Shown: positions 53,701 to 64,000 of the stretch, piece by piece | Numbering within the stretch: the first letter of the stretch is position 1 | Layout: the number at the start of each line of letters is the position of its first letter | NCBI GenBank assembly: GCA_965644295.1 | Contig: CBFFRP010000218.1 | Location: forward strand, 248,001 to 312,000 | Direction: 5' to 3' | Length of the DNA: 64,000 bases | Source: Paraphysomonas bandaiensis | Taxonomy: Eukaryota; Chrysophyceae | Notes under the pieces: generated by a model | Database searches by the model: none | Told to the model about the DNA's origin: nothing | The model's input: only the letters and a program-made list of their open reading frames with translations | Translations under genes and position numbers: made by a program

Positions 53701-54938
53701 TCAGGCTCCAGGTGGAGTGAAAAAGAGAGTGAATGGGACATATACTTCCGTTGTACGGATATTTGCAGTCACTGGGTTCGGGAAACTGATGGAGCTTGAT
53801 ACTACGGGTAAGACGTTGATTTTGTTATGAGGTACCTTATCGAATTGACGTAGGTTCTGCCCCCGCTAATCCACTTCTGTCGTTTCACTATGGCCCGGTT
53901 TGGGCTGTCGGAACTTGCGGTGGCGCGATGAATTCTCTAATACTGACGGGAGGAGATGACAAGTGGCTCTGTCTCTGGAACCATATCAATATGTCTTTAG
54001 AAGCCAGGTGCCGTTCGAAGGCACCGATTCGGTGTATCGATGTACACTTCTCCAACAATATTGTGTCCATTGGAATGGCGGGAGGGGCTTTTGCTATGTA
54101 TCGCCTCGAAAAAAGCCGAGGAGGGAGTTCACATGCTCTAGTGCGAAGTACGAATCCATCGATTTATTCTCTTCATGAAATAGAGTCACGGAAAGATTGT
54201 CTGGAAGACATATCTGATATCAAATTCAGTCCTAACGGGAAAATGCTTGCTGTAGGATCCCATGACAACTATATTGACATATATGCCACAAACATTACTC
54301 CACCCACACTAACTGAGCTTGCAACATGCTCTATTCGGCAACTTAAGAGACTTCGAGGGCACACTAGTTATATAACCCATTTGGATTGGAGCATAGACAA
54401 CAAATTCATAAGATCTACTTGTGGTGCGTATGAGTTACTTTTTTGGGATGTTACTTCTGGGAAACAGAGTTTGTCTTCATTTGATACTCTTGAGGCTGAT
54501 GCTTCGTGGCATACATCTACTTGTATATTAGGGTTCAACCTCATGGGGTGAGAAATGACACAACAATGTAGTATTTTTATATGATATACTTTTGCGTCTT
54601 GTGTAGTATTTGGCCGAAGCATTCCGATGGGACGGATGTCAATGCAGTTGATGTTGATTCTCATCATCAACTTGTTGCTACAGGTATGCAACTGTGAACG
54701 ATGTGATACATATTTACGTCTAGTTGACTTTACAGGCGATGATTTCGGCAATGTGAATGTGTTCAATTATCCGTGTGTAGTGAAAGATGCTCCAGGTATA
54801 CACTGTGGGGGACACAGTTCTCATGTGATGAATTTAAAGTTTGCATCACGTGATGACAGCTCAGATGATTTAACTAGTTTAGTCACAGTTGGAGGGAATG
54901 ATAACGCTGTGATGATATGGAGAATTTTAAGAACTTAA
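50719..54938 (+). CDS. EMAP-like (EML) microtubule-associated protein with EF-hands
   Basis: Sixteen exons: 50719-51326, 51380-51464, 51521-51622, 51674-51699, 51756-51875, 51923-51976, 52020-52205, 52263-52318, 52363-52504, 52551-52759, 52819-52869, 52915-53012, 53063-53807, 53854-54547, 54607-54683, 54736-54938; 1151 residues. Two EF-hand loops (33-44 DTDGSGFLSTSE and 69-80 DVDQDGVISIDE) keep all calcium ligands. The HELP/TAPE region follows (YASAALGVVHD ... FFEGHDDDITCI), then WD40 repeats (VCIWDCS, MGIWDIGSG, VFLWRKSK, LCLWNH) and the EML-typical end GHTSYITHLDWSIDNKFIRS ... GIWPKHSDGTDVNAV ... VMIWRILRT. EML proteins bind microtubules; EF-hand forms suggest calcium control, often in axonemes. 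Confidence 0.92.
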
Positions 54939-55226
54939 GTGCTGTTGTACATTCCGGCTTTGGTAATGGTTAAACCATGAGTAATTATTAATAATTTCCG
55001 TACTAATGGGATTTAGATGCAAAACACATAAGCAGTTGAATGAGCTGATTACTTTCTAACTAGGCTCATGGTGATGATGGAAACAGTTGACAAGATGGGG
55101 ATACGCATGGTTATGACTGATGAATAAGAAACAGCTTCTACTAATCACACAAACGATATTCACACATCACACAGTACGCATTATAGTTGTCAAGGTTGTC
55201 CTTTTTCTAAACAGAAGATTTTATAT

Positions 55227-56413
55227 CAGGGCTAGGAAACAATATATTGCAATACTATTGTAAGTTAGCGTTCTCTCAATACTATTGATGGAGATTTTAA
55301 GCAGGCTCAACAATACAATTACAATATATTGCAATATATTAGTATGACTAAGCAGTAAGTAAACACACCCGTAGATTCCATTTTTAGTATTAGTCATTAA
55401 GATCTTATGACAACCAAACCCACAACTGCTTATAGCTACTAAAAATCCACCTCGTTCTCATCCTCTGAGCCATCATCGCTGACGTCAACATCACCATATT
55501 CTTCCAAAATTAATTCTGAGGCTGCTTAAACTTCCCCATGAGTAGGTCTACGTGCCGAATGAGAGGTCTAATGCCTTGGTCAGGTCTTGTCACAACTCCT
55601 TCCTTATTTCGCTTCTCTTTGCTCCCGAGGAGTTCATTGACCGCAAGGTCGATGAGATGACATCCAACTAGGGGCACACCTATACACTATTGAAAAGTTA
55701 TAACAGACGACGATTTTACTCAAACAAAGGTATTACCGGAATCGTTTGCCAGCTTTCTGTTTGTAACGCAGTTGTTCCCAATGCAAAACTCAACAATAAT
55801 GCAAACATTATCAGCATTAACCACTCTACCCACTCTCAAAAATGTTTTTGCTTTGCCCGAAGGTTGGAAAACAAAAGCATCCATGGGACCATTGGTGCAG
55901 ACAACCCGTAAATACTTCTTCATGGAATCTTCCCACTCACCATCATACATGTGACGATGTGTGGTTATTCAAGTTGTAGCCATTCGATATCTTCTGTACT
56001 CGTATGCGCCCACAGACTTTTCATTCATGCTTGTTTGGTTCACCTTCAACCGGACTCCAAAAACAGCGGTAAATATCTCTACTTTTGTATGCATTCATCG
56101 TTCAGTTGTCTCTTCTTATCACTATAGGATATATATACTCTATTAAGAGAAGTACTGTACATACATGTGGAGGGGTGTAGAGTGAGCTGGCAATACATGG
56201 CTTTTTTTCTTATTTTCCGGATATTTGTATACATGGACTTGTAGTTTTTACCCTACAGTTAAGAATATGACTATCATAATATTGATTGCAATATATTGTG
56301 AGCCACTTTAACAGAAACAATATTGATGGAAATTTTGGCCGGTCGAACAATCAATATATTTTACAATATATTGTACAATGTATTGCAATTCAATATATTG
56401 TTTCCTAGCCCTG
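55227..56413. mobile_element. Deleted hAT DNA transposon
   Basis: The inverted ends CAGGGCTAGGAAACAATATA (55227 onward; complement ending at 56413) are flanked by the 8-bp duplication TTTTATAT (55219-55226 and 56414-56421). CAGGG termini with an 8-bp target duplication define hAT elements. At 1187 bp it is too short for a full transposase. Inside, the minus strand keeps a transposase piece. Confidence 0.85.
55440..55950 (-). pseudogene. hAT transposase fragment
   Basis: The minus strand from an ATG at 55950 reads MYDGEWEDSMKKYL ... CIGNNCVTNRKLANDSG. After a possible short intron (about 55727-55680) it continues GVPLVGCHLIDLAVNELLG ... RHVDLLMGKFKQPQN, then a stop. An acidic tail (DVDVSDDGSEDENEVDF) follows in another frame. 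The NCVTNRKLA...GVPLVGC...LAVN pattern is that of the catalytic region of hAT transposases in protists. It is truncated and frameshifted. Confidence 0.6.
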
Positions 56414-56421
56414 TTTTATAT

Positions 56422-57796
56422 ATATTTCCGGTAGAAATTGGGAATATTCAGTGGTCGCTAGTAACTAAGTACAGAAATACTACTCTACTTCCAATATATT
56501 CCAACAGTTGCACGATATACTGCTAAGAGCTTTGAAAAGCATTGACACACAATTCAGACCAACAATAAAAGTGCACAATATTGTTCCCTACTCTAATAAA
56601 GTATATGTGTACACAAAATCGTAAGTATCTCCTCAATAATAAACGCTGATAAAGAAGCAATTAACGTTATGCTTCATTTATGTATTTATAAAGGAATTGT
56701 AATCGAGAAGGAAAACAACACTTAGAGAAAAATCACCATGCACCAGATTTTCACCTCTCAAACAGAAAAGGTAAAAATTTCGGGGCGTATACGTGATTTT
56801 TCGTAGGAAACTATTACATCAATTTCATTGCCTATATCTACCCGCACAATTCTGCACACATAGTTTCCTGTGGCAATTTATTGGAGCCATTGACACTACA
56901 ACATTTCCTCAGCCCCGAAAGGGAGGTCCATCTATTCGGAGACTTACAGTGAAGATATAATAGAACGTACAACTACACCTGACGAGATTCAACTCAATGC
57001 TGACAAAGCGCAAGATGAGATCACTGATAACAGTAACAGAAGATATGCACAATCAGCTGCAGGTGATCATGCTAGGTTAGAATCAGTAGAGGTCAGATTG
57101 TACCGAAGTTAATACTGCATACATCGATCCCAAACGGCGTAAACTCGTTAGTCCTGATAAAATACATATAAATATTACAAAGTGAAAGGCGAACCCTTCT
57201 ATGATTCCGCTCATCAGAGTGTTGTCGTCCTACATGTATGCTTTCATACAACACCTCAATGATTTGATTCAATATTATGATAAGCAAACGTCAGATAATT
57301 CTCTAACTCCTTTTCTTTCCGCTCTAACACTCTCTGTAGATTTGAACTTTACTCGTCCGTGGACTCATCAGGCTCTGGCGAATCAACTGACGCTGGGTCA
57401 TTTCTTGTCCTCTCCACACGAATGTATTCCTTATATGGGAATGGCGGATTGGATGCCTCTCAAGCATATATATATATGCACATACACTTGCTCTGATTCT
57501 TCATTGCATTCTGCTGTGCGTGTTGAATAGCCCACAATACCACAAGATTCAGTGAAACTCACATAAAATCCTTAAAATCCGTGATAAAATCCTTAAAATC
57601 CATGATAAAATCCGGAGAACCCAAAAAAACATCATAATTGCTGTGTGCTCCTGCTGGTGATGTCTGGATTGTGTTGTATGTGGGTGATATTATGGCTGTT
57701 GAGCTACAAGATGGTTGCAATCCTCACTTGACCACTGCTGTATTGAGGGGAGGCGTTACTATCTCTACGGGCTACCAAGCAGAATCTGTGGCGAAC
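56422..57796. other. Intergenic region
   Basis: AT-rich. A 17-nt unit, TAAAATCC(T/G)(T/G)A-type, is repeated at about 57563-57616. ORFs at 57093-57287 and 57201-57530 look like chance frames. It includes the upstream region of the TRAP-alpha gene. Confidence 0.45.
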
Positions 57797-58581
57797 ATGA
57801 GGTTCTTGTGCTTTACCTTTTTAAGTGCAGTTCTATTTTCAGTAGGATTCGCTCAAAGCGATGGTTCGGAAGGACAAGCAACACAGCAACAGCAATTTAC
57901 ACATCCACTGACGAATATGCCCAGTGCCGTAGAGGATGTTGAGACCTCATTTCTTTTTCCAGACCATCCTGACAATAAATTTCCTATTGGTGAAGTTGTT
58001 ACAGTGCTGTGCCACTTTTCAAATGATGATCAGTATGCCTACAATGTTACTGCCATTATGGGAAGTTTAAATTCACCATACGATTTCAACTTTCATGTAC
58101 AAAACTATTCTTACAAGCCTATTGGCGTTGTGGTGAGACCCGGAGATGAGTTTACTTTTGAATATCAGTTTCATGTAAGATTTTGATGTTAGTCTATTGC
58201 ACCTGTAATTTAGAACAGTTGCACCCCGACCTCCAACCAGTGGAGTACGCGCTTGCACACACAGTATTTTATGATGATGAGAGGGTATCTTACAGTTCAA
58301 CATTTTTTAATCAGGTTTGTGTGGTTTGTGTTCTGTGTTCTATAATCTCATGTCTCCATCAGACTGTGGAGTTATACTACCCTACCGATGATTTTGATTT
58401 GATAACCACAGCAAGGCTTACTTTTAGCATTCTGTCTACGATTGGCCTTATCTTTGTCTCACTCTTTTTATGTTTTCCTGAATTTAACTTTGAAATGAAG
58501 AAGACAAACAGCATGAGGGGGACGCACAAATCGGTGGGTAGTGTACATAGTGGTCTTATTGCTTACGCTCACCACCAATAA
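57797..58581 (+). CDS. SSR1: Translocon-associated protein alpha (TRAP-alpha / SSR1)
   Basis: Three exons: 57797-58174, 58219-58314, 58363-58581; 230 residues. TRAP-alpha is an ER membrane protein that assists the Sec61 channel. The start at 57797 gives a signal peptide (MRFLCFTFLSAVLFSVGFAQ). The lumenal domain holds ETSFLFPDHPDNKFPIGEVVTVLCHFSND, SLNSPYDFNFHVQNYSYKPIGVVVRPGDEFTFEYQF and the PVEYALAHTVFYDDE...YSSTFFNQTVELY block typical of the family, with N-glycosylation sites NYS and NQT. A single membrane segment lies at about 179-200, followed by a short basic cytosolic tail. The frame is open upstream of the chosen ATG, but that part would hide the signal peptide. Confidence 0.9.
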
Positions 58582-60099
58582 TATAGGCTCCAGAAGAGTG
58601 GCTAGAAAATTCTGGAAACTAATTTGCAGCTAATTTCTCTTTTGGTATTGATATTTTCTTCTAGAGTGTAGTGTGGATTTGTGGTTGAAAACTCAGCAAC
58701 ATGTTAATGAGTCGATACCAGGGAAAATATTGGGTTTGGTAATAGTAATAAGTTAATAAGAACCACGAATTTCCTTTTACTGCAAATTCTAACCGGGAGA
58801 TGGGTTATATTTTTCTGTCAGCCTTGTCGAATGTATGCGCATTAGACAGCTCTCTATATTAATGATACTACTACAACCCTCTATTGACAATATACTAATC
58901 ACTAATCAAAGGTTGTATGGTTATAGTCAATAGAGGTGAAGATAGTTCGCTTATCGAAGAGTAAATTATTAGGTCTGCTACCACCGCTGTATACTGCTAC
59001 ACCAACCCAACAACAGATTCTCTGTTGATGTACAATATATATCACCAGATTTAAACTCCATTTCATTCGAACCGGCCTCAATACGTAGTGAACTGCGGTC
59101 ATTGTCTGAAAAGTAAAACCTTTTTTCCTACTAACGACTGTTTCGTGTGATATTCGTAAAAACTAGTATTGCATACACTATACAGATATCCATATCGTTT
59201 TGTGGTACCTCATATGTGGTGGGCATAAAATACATAGTTTGTAGCGACTTTTCTTATCATATTCCAAAGTAAAATAAGACTTCGTCTTGAAAAATGTCTC
59301 CACTGTACACATATGCATTTGTAACTGAACTTTAGAGTCGAAAGCTAATTTTTATAAATGCATCGGCATTGTAACAAAGTATAACATGATAGACATGATA
59401 GTGATTGGTATGAAGTGTACGACATGATAAATAGCTACAAGGATAAGTAGCTATCAAACATGGAAGGCGCTGTATATCACTAAATAGTAGAAAAGACAAC
59501 GGTGTTTAATAATAAGAGAAGGGTGGATGCAACTTGAGTTTTTTAGTAAGGGCTAGAAAGCCTTCGCATGAAGTATAGAAATATAAGAGCAGAGACTAAA
59601 CGCATTGTAGAACCACATTACTTGGAGTAGACTCTTGTCATTGAGTATATATTTCATAGTAGGTACTGATATGGACAACAATGAGAATCGATGTCGAGGT
59701 CGTAGATGTGGATTATGATGATGGATACAGCACAGCACAGCACAGCACAGCACAGATGATGCGTATCCGGACGATATGGCAGTCAGTCCTCACTGCTTGT
59801 GTTGTAGCTATGTGTAAACTGGTATACGAACCAATACTCCAAGATTAATAAAAAAACTGCAGGATTTTCCTAAAACTCGGCTATATTTACTCGGAACTAA
59901 TTAGGTATCTAGATTTCCAGCTTTTGTGTGCTGTACAGACAGCAGTGTAGACAGCAGTGTATACGTACATGTCCGAGTAGTTGTGTGCTGTAATGTCTGC
60001 ATGGTTGTTATTAACAGGCAGGGTGTAAGTATTGCCAGAGCTCCTCCATCATTGCATGAGTAGTGTACACAGATACCATCGGCTGTTACAGTAGTGGTT
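58582..60099. other. Intergenic region with small repeats
   Basis: Contains an inverted repeat (CCTCTATTGAC ... GTCAATAGAGG, about 58879-58937) and a CACAG microsatellite (about 59728-59755). No gene is seen. Confidence 0.5.
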
Positions 60100-61809
60100 A
60101 TGGATACAACAACTTGTATTGATAATTGTAAGAAGCGGAAGGCGTTTGCATATTCAGAGGACGGCAGCGCAGAGTTCGAGACTGAATACTGCGAAGGCGA
60201 CGAGTATGATGCTTCCCTTAGCCGCTTCAATACAACAAAGATGTTGAAGCTGGAACCTGAGAGTGAAGGAAAGGATAGTGTTCAAGATAATAGAAAGTAC
60301 TTTACCGGACGTGTAGAAAAAGCGTTGGTAGAGTTAAGTAGCGTCAGCAGAGTGTTGGATTTATTGAAGCGAAAGGAAAATTTGAGTCTTTTGACGTGTG
60401 CGCGACAGTCACAGCCTTTGAAAGGGAGTGTTGTACCAGTTACTCAGCGCATGGCTATGAAGCGGGATGGACTGAAAAGAGGTATGGATATATTAAGCCG
60501 AGGCTTGAAGAATACTGCACAGCTCGTGAAGGAAAGGCAGCGATTTGCAGTAGAGTGTATTGCTATTAGGAAGCGATGGAGGTTAGTGCACATTCCAACC
60601 TCTCAAAGTATTATTCCTCGGCCGGTTAGCCATTCGGATGGCATATCGGTCGATTGCTCCTTTTTCAGCGCTGGTGACAGCATTGAAATTAATGATCACA
60701 CTCTGGGAATCAGAGTGGATGATAAGTGTTCTTCAAATTCAGACCATTCGAATCACCTAAAAACAATATGTATCACCCTATTATATAATGATAGGCATGT
60801 TCTTGCCAGCTGCAATGATTGGGATGTGATGGTACCAGCTCTTGCTGTTGACAGAGTACCAGGGTCACTGGACTGGGAATGTGTACGAAAGCAGCATGAT
60901 GTCGCCTCCCGCCGATTCTTTTTGACGGTTACTTCGGCAGCTACAACTGGTAGTTTCCCGTGGACGGTTTCTTCTCTAGCGTCATGTCCTCAATGTAGTG
61001 ACGGTGTCTCAGATGAATGGCTACCAGACGCACTTCAAGCGTTGTACAGCCACCCTTTGCATCAGAACTTACAAATTTTGTCGCTGACTAGGTCTGAGGT
61101 ACGAGTGGCTGTATCACGGTCACTGTCGCTTTCAATCACCCTCGCTCCTCTTCCAGATAGTGTATGTTTTGAGAACCGTACAGCTGATGAGGAGCGCTGC
61201 AAAGAAGCACTGTTGGCAGTGTCGCGGGCATGTTTGGCTCTTCAGAAGAATTTAATGTTTTCAATAACGAAGAGGTTTCCCACCATTTTGAATGTCGGAA
61301 ATTTGAATGATGAGTTCTCCTGTCGAGATGCTGAGGCTGGGAACGCTACCATAAAAAACGCAAGGGAAGTTAAGGAGGATGTAGTGCAATTGCTCCTGCC
61401 TGTATTGCATAATGTACAGCTTACTATAATGAGCAGTCGGGTCAAAAGTGCCCTTTCGAAGTGCTCCATAAAGTCTTCGTGGTTACCGCTGAAGTCTAGC
61501 TGTAGTCGAAGAGCAGTTCTGCTTCGAGTGCTGAATGGAGAATTAGTTACGCTAGAAATATCTCCCACATATACTGAGGTCATATTTTCTTCTTCGACAG
61601 TGACTAAAGTATTTTTTCAGAGTGCTCAGATGGACGCGCTAGTAAATAGTTTTAGCAACTCTGTTATGGAGAGCACTAGCCAACTACTCCCGGCTGTTTT
61701 GAATTCCGTCACTTCAAATACTTGTGGCTTCCAGATTGAATCCCCGCATGTTAGGTTATATGATTATGATGGAATTTGTCGCTTCCTTTCGCTATTTAGT
61801 CAGATATAG
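60100..61809 (+). CDS. MED17: Mediator complex subunit 17-like protein
   Basis: A single open frame of 569 residues from an ATG at 60100; no intron is needed, unusual among its multi-exon neighbours. Med17 is a head-module scaffold of Mediator, which links activators to RNA polymerase II in the nucleus. The helical stretch VEKALVELSSVSRVLDLLKRKENLSLL, then RDGLKRGMDILSRGLKNTAQLVKERQRFAVECIAIRKRWRLVHIP, fits the family pattern of a long helix ending in LR..WRL before a beta domain. The rest is weakly conserved. The call rests on this pattern and overall size, and needs a profile search. Confidence 0.6.
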   Translation: MDTTTCIDNCKKRKAFAYSEDGSAEFETEYCEGDEYDASLSRFNTTKMLKLEPESEGKDSVQDNRKYFTGRVEKALVELSSVSRVLDLLKRKENLSLLTCARQSQPLKGSVVPVTQRMAMKRDGLKRGMDILSRGLKNTAQLVKERQRFAVECIAIRKRWRLVHIPTSQSIIPRPVSHSDGISVDCSFFSAGDSIEINDHTLGIRVDDKCSSNSDHSNHLKTICITLLYNDRHVLASCNDWDVMVPALAVDRVPGSLDWECVRKQHDVASRRFFLTVTSAATTGSFPWTVSSLASCPQCSDGVSDEWLPDALQALYSHPLHQNLQILSLTRSEVRVAVSRSLSLSITLAPLPDSVCFENRTADEERCKEALLAVSRACLALQKNLMFSITKRFPTILNVGNLNDEFSCRDAEAGNATIKNAREVKEDVVQLLLPVLHNVQLTIMSSRVKSALSKCSIKSSWLPLKSSCSRRAVLLRVLNGELVTLEISPTYTEVIFSSSTVTKVFFQSAQMDALVNSFSNSVMESTSQLLPAVLNSVTSNTCGFQIESPHVRLYDYDGICRFLSLFSQI

Positions 61810-62599
61810 GAGGCCAGCGCATTCGTTGAACGTTTGTAAGAGCAGGATGTAGTTATAATATTTTACTACGTGTAATGTTACTGCTTTGCAGCATACGTCT
61901 AGTCTCTGTTGTATTTAAAATTCTTATTGACTGTTGGTTTAGCTCACTTCAGCTAGAATTGGTTATACTCTTGTAAAAAAGAAGTTGAAATCTTAATGAT
62001 TATTACGTTCTTGTAATTATGAGTCGAGTACGAGAAACACTTTCTTACACAAAGCTTTCTTAGACATCATGGCGTGTAGGGAAGTGTGAAATAATCACTT
62101 GTCACATCCTAAGTAACTGATCGTTAAAATATAATCTATATCTATTATCAGTTATTGTCATTAATTTATAGATTTATATTCTCTCTACTACCAATCAATA
62201 TTTTATCAGATCTCAGATAAACACGATCTGAAACGTATTTTTTTTATTAATTCATGTATTATAGTCTATGCTCTATGCCACAATGGTAATGCATGGCATT
62301 GATGGCCATTAATAGTAATGCCATTATAATTGCCGGGAACTGGACTACCATTAATGGGCCATTATTGGTTACCAGGCCCTGGACTATGCAGAGTGTGTAT
62401 AGTCTATAGTTGCTTTTATTCAACGGTAAATGTCTTAAATACAGCTTTAATTGCATAAAAATAGCAAAGCTTCACATTTTGTTGATTAACTAGGATGTAT
62501 AGATTTTCAATCTCGACACCTTATAGCATTTCTATGCAAGGTCATTTACTAACTAACTAACTGCGTCAATTTTGCTTGACTCTTAAAAAAATTTTTTTA
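61810..62599. other. AT-rich intergenic region
   Basis: No gene is seen. The stretch 62270-62400 is rich in the word GGCCATTAAT/ATTAATGGCC and can fold on itself, but I cannot define an element. Confidence 0.4.
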
Positions 62600-63111
62600 G
62601 TGCAACTTTTAGCCAGATAGATAAAAAAGTCAGACTCGCACTTTTTCGCGGTGTTCTGGGGGATAAGTACCGGAGATATTATATATTCGGGAAATTAACG
62701 TGAGCCGCATATATGTAATCAGCAGATAGTGTTTTGCCCACTCATGGCCAGTAAATGTTTGTGCAGTACAAGATACACTACTAGTAAAAGTCATTTTTGT
62801 AGACGTCTTTGGGCCTTGACGAATAGACAAGCATCCGGAAATGGGCTTCACCTCAAGAGGATCAGGGGTATTGGGCTACCTGCTGAAAGGTAACCGGGGT
62901 ATTGTTGGGCTGCCCGCTGAAGTCAAGCATCGGGGCTAGTAGGTCACCTTAAGGTCAGAAAACAAAAGTGGTTGCACCTTGGTGGGATATCACTAGCGGG
63001 ATATCGTAGCGTTAACTAGCGGGATATCAGAGTTAAGCACTAGTTAGTTAAATTACTTTGCTACATTAGTTCTGACTCTTACACGCCTATTGCTACTAAT
63101 CAGACATTCAC
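62600..63111 (+). mobile_element. Decayed LINE, copy B
   Basis: Shares with copy A, in the same order, TTCTGGGGGATAAG (near 62656), GTAGACGTCTTTGGGCC, GACGAATA, GGGTATTG(T)TGGGCTGCC and GCTGAAGTCAAGCATC, and ends ACGCCTATTGCTACTAATCAGACATTCAC. Frames are broken and the 5' end is missing. Confidence 0.6.
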
Positions 63112-64000
63112 TACTGATATGACTACAAAAACAAAGAGAAAAATTGAGTCATAAAGACAATAATTGATGATATTTGTTATTGTGGTTTTCGTATTATTAG
63201 TGAGGTCACACATCTAAACTCTAAACACAGCCGTAATTATGAGTATTATGATGTGAAAAGTTATTATATTATAATATTTCAAGGATCGAAATAGTAATAT
63301 CCTTACTCGCTAACATGATTCATTGAAAAGTAGAAGTCCGAACTTTAAGTCTTTTTAACCTATTACTAACCACAAGGCCTCTCAATTCAGCTTCTCAGCT
63401 CTCAGTCAGTTTAGCCTTTGAGTAGCAAGAAGAATCTCAAATATACATCGTCATCACAACCAGCTCTTCTTGGAGAAAGACATTATTTAAGAGAGAAGGG
63501 CGTAGGCACAGTGAGTAGAGGGTTTTGTAGCTGGTCATCATGTGAGCATGTATTGTAAAAAAAGTATAAGAAGAAACGTGGTATTCTCGCTGAAGTGATA
63601 TACCCTTAAAAACTGAAGAATATGCCGGTATACTTCGTAATCGCAAAGCTATTGTTTGTTGAGACCTGTTATTGAGTAGGATAACTACTTGACAATAATA
63701 TGATCTACTAGAAGCTATTACGACTATGATGTTTCATAAAAAACTCAATAACAATCCGCGACATTTATATTGCACTATTAAAATGACGTGAAATGTCAAT
63801 AAAAATATCAGGAGTAGAACTGCAAATGCCATTCATCGCGATGAGTATAGTGGTCATTTCAAGACATTCACATGTTCCAAAATGTGTGCTTCTCGATGTC
63901 TACAATGAATACAAGTCAAACATATTTACACTGCGCCTAATCATGCCTTCAACTTTTTATTGGATGAAATCGTATCCCCAAGACTTGGCGAAACGCTGCG
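63112..64000. other. AT-rich end of window
   Basis: I see no supported gene, RNA or repeat in this stretch. Confidence 0.4.

Overview
The window is from a nuclear eukaryotic genome, most likely a unicellular organism with cilia or flagella. Host genes carry very short GT-AG introns (about 44-66 nt, most 46-53) and sit close together on both strands. Rab28, a Rab known from ciliary transport, and an EF-hand/WD40 protein of the EMAP-like (EML) microtubule family are both present. I cannot name the lineage from the sequence alone.

The left half (1-30.1 kb) is an island of mobile elements. It holds, in order: a broken unrecognised ORF; a retroposon with a long minisatellite tail (1675-3567), interrupted by a short LINE 3' end; an intact Ty1/copia retrotransposon (3757-9386) with identical 258-bp LTRs and a 5-bp target duplication; and a three-transmembrane protein gene (9563-10924). 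Next comes a head-to-tail trimer of a 3384-bp tyrosine-recombinase element (11351-21502), each unit carrying the same 825-bp piece of copia gag. A proline/glycine repeat gene (21770-23020) follows. Last is a decayed copia copy (about 23.25-30.08 kb) that contains a 3997-bp TIR element, which itself contains a 425-bp MITE, and, separately, a second minisatellite-tailed retroposon with a 15-bp target duplication.

The right half (30.1-64 kb) holds host genes: a phosphatidylinositol-phosphate kinase (minus), Rab28 (plus), mitochondrial EF-Ts (minus), a GT34 glycosyltransferase (plus), a predicted N-myristoylated coiled-coil protein (minus), an RBR ubiquitin ligase with a long coiled coil and RanBP2 zinc finger (plus), the EML protein (plus), TRAP-alpha (plus) and a Mediator subunit 17-like protein (plus). 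Exon structures were built by joining GT-AG introns and checking that the frame stays open; all joined lengths are multiples of three. Two LINE copies and a deleted hAT transposon lie between these genes.

The most unusual object is the recombinase trimer. Its internal junctions carry dyad-symmetric arm sites, its outer ends carry an 8-bp direct repeat, and the inferred empty site is a near-palindrome. This is what site-specific integration of a circular multimer would leave behind.
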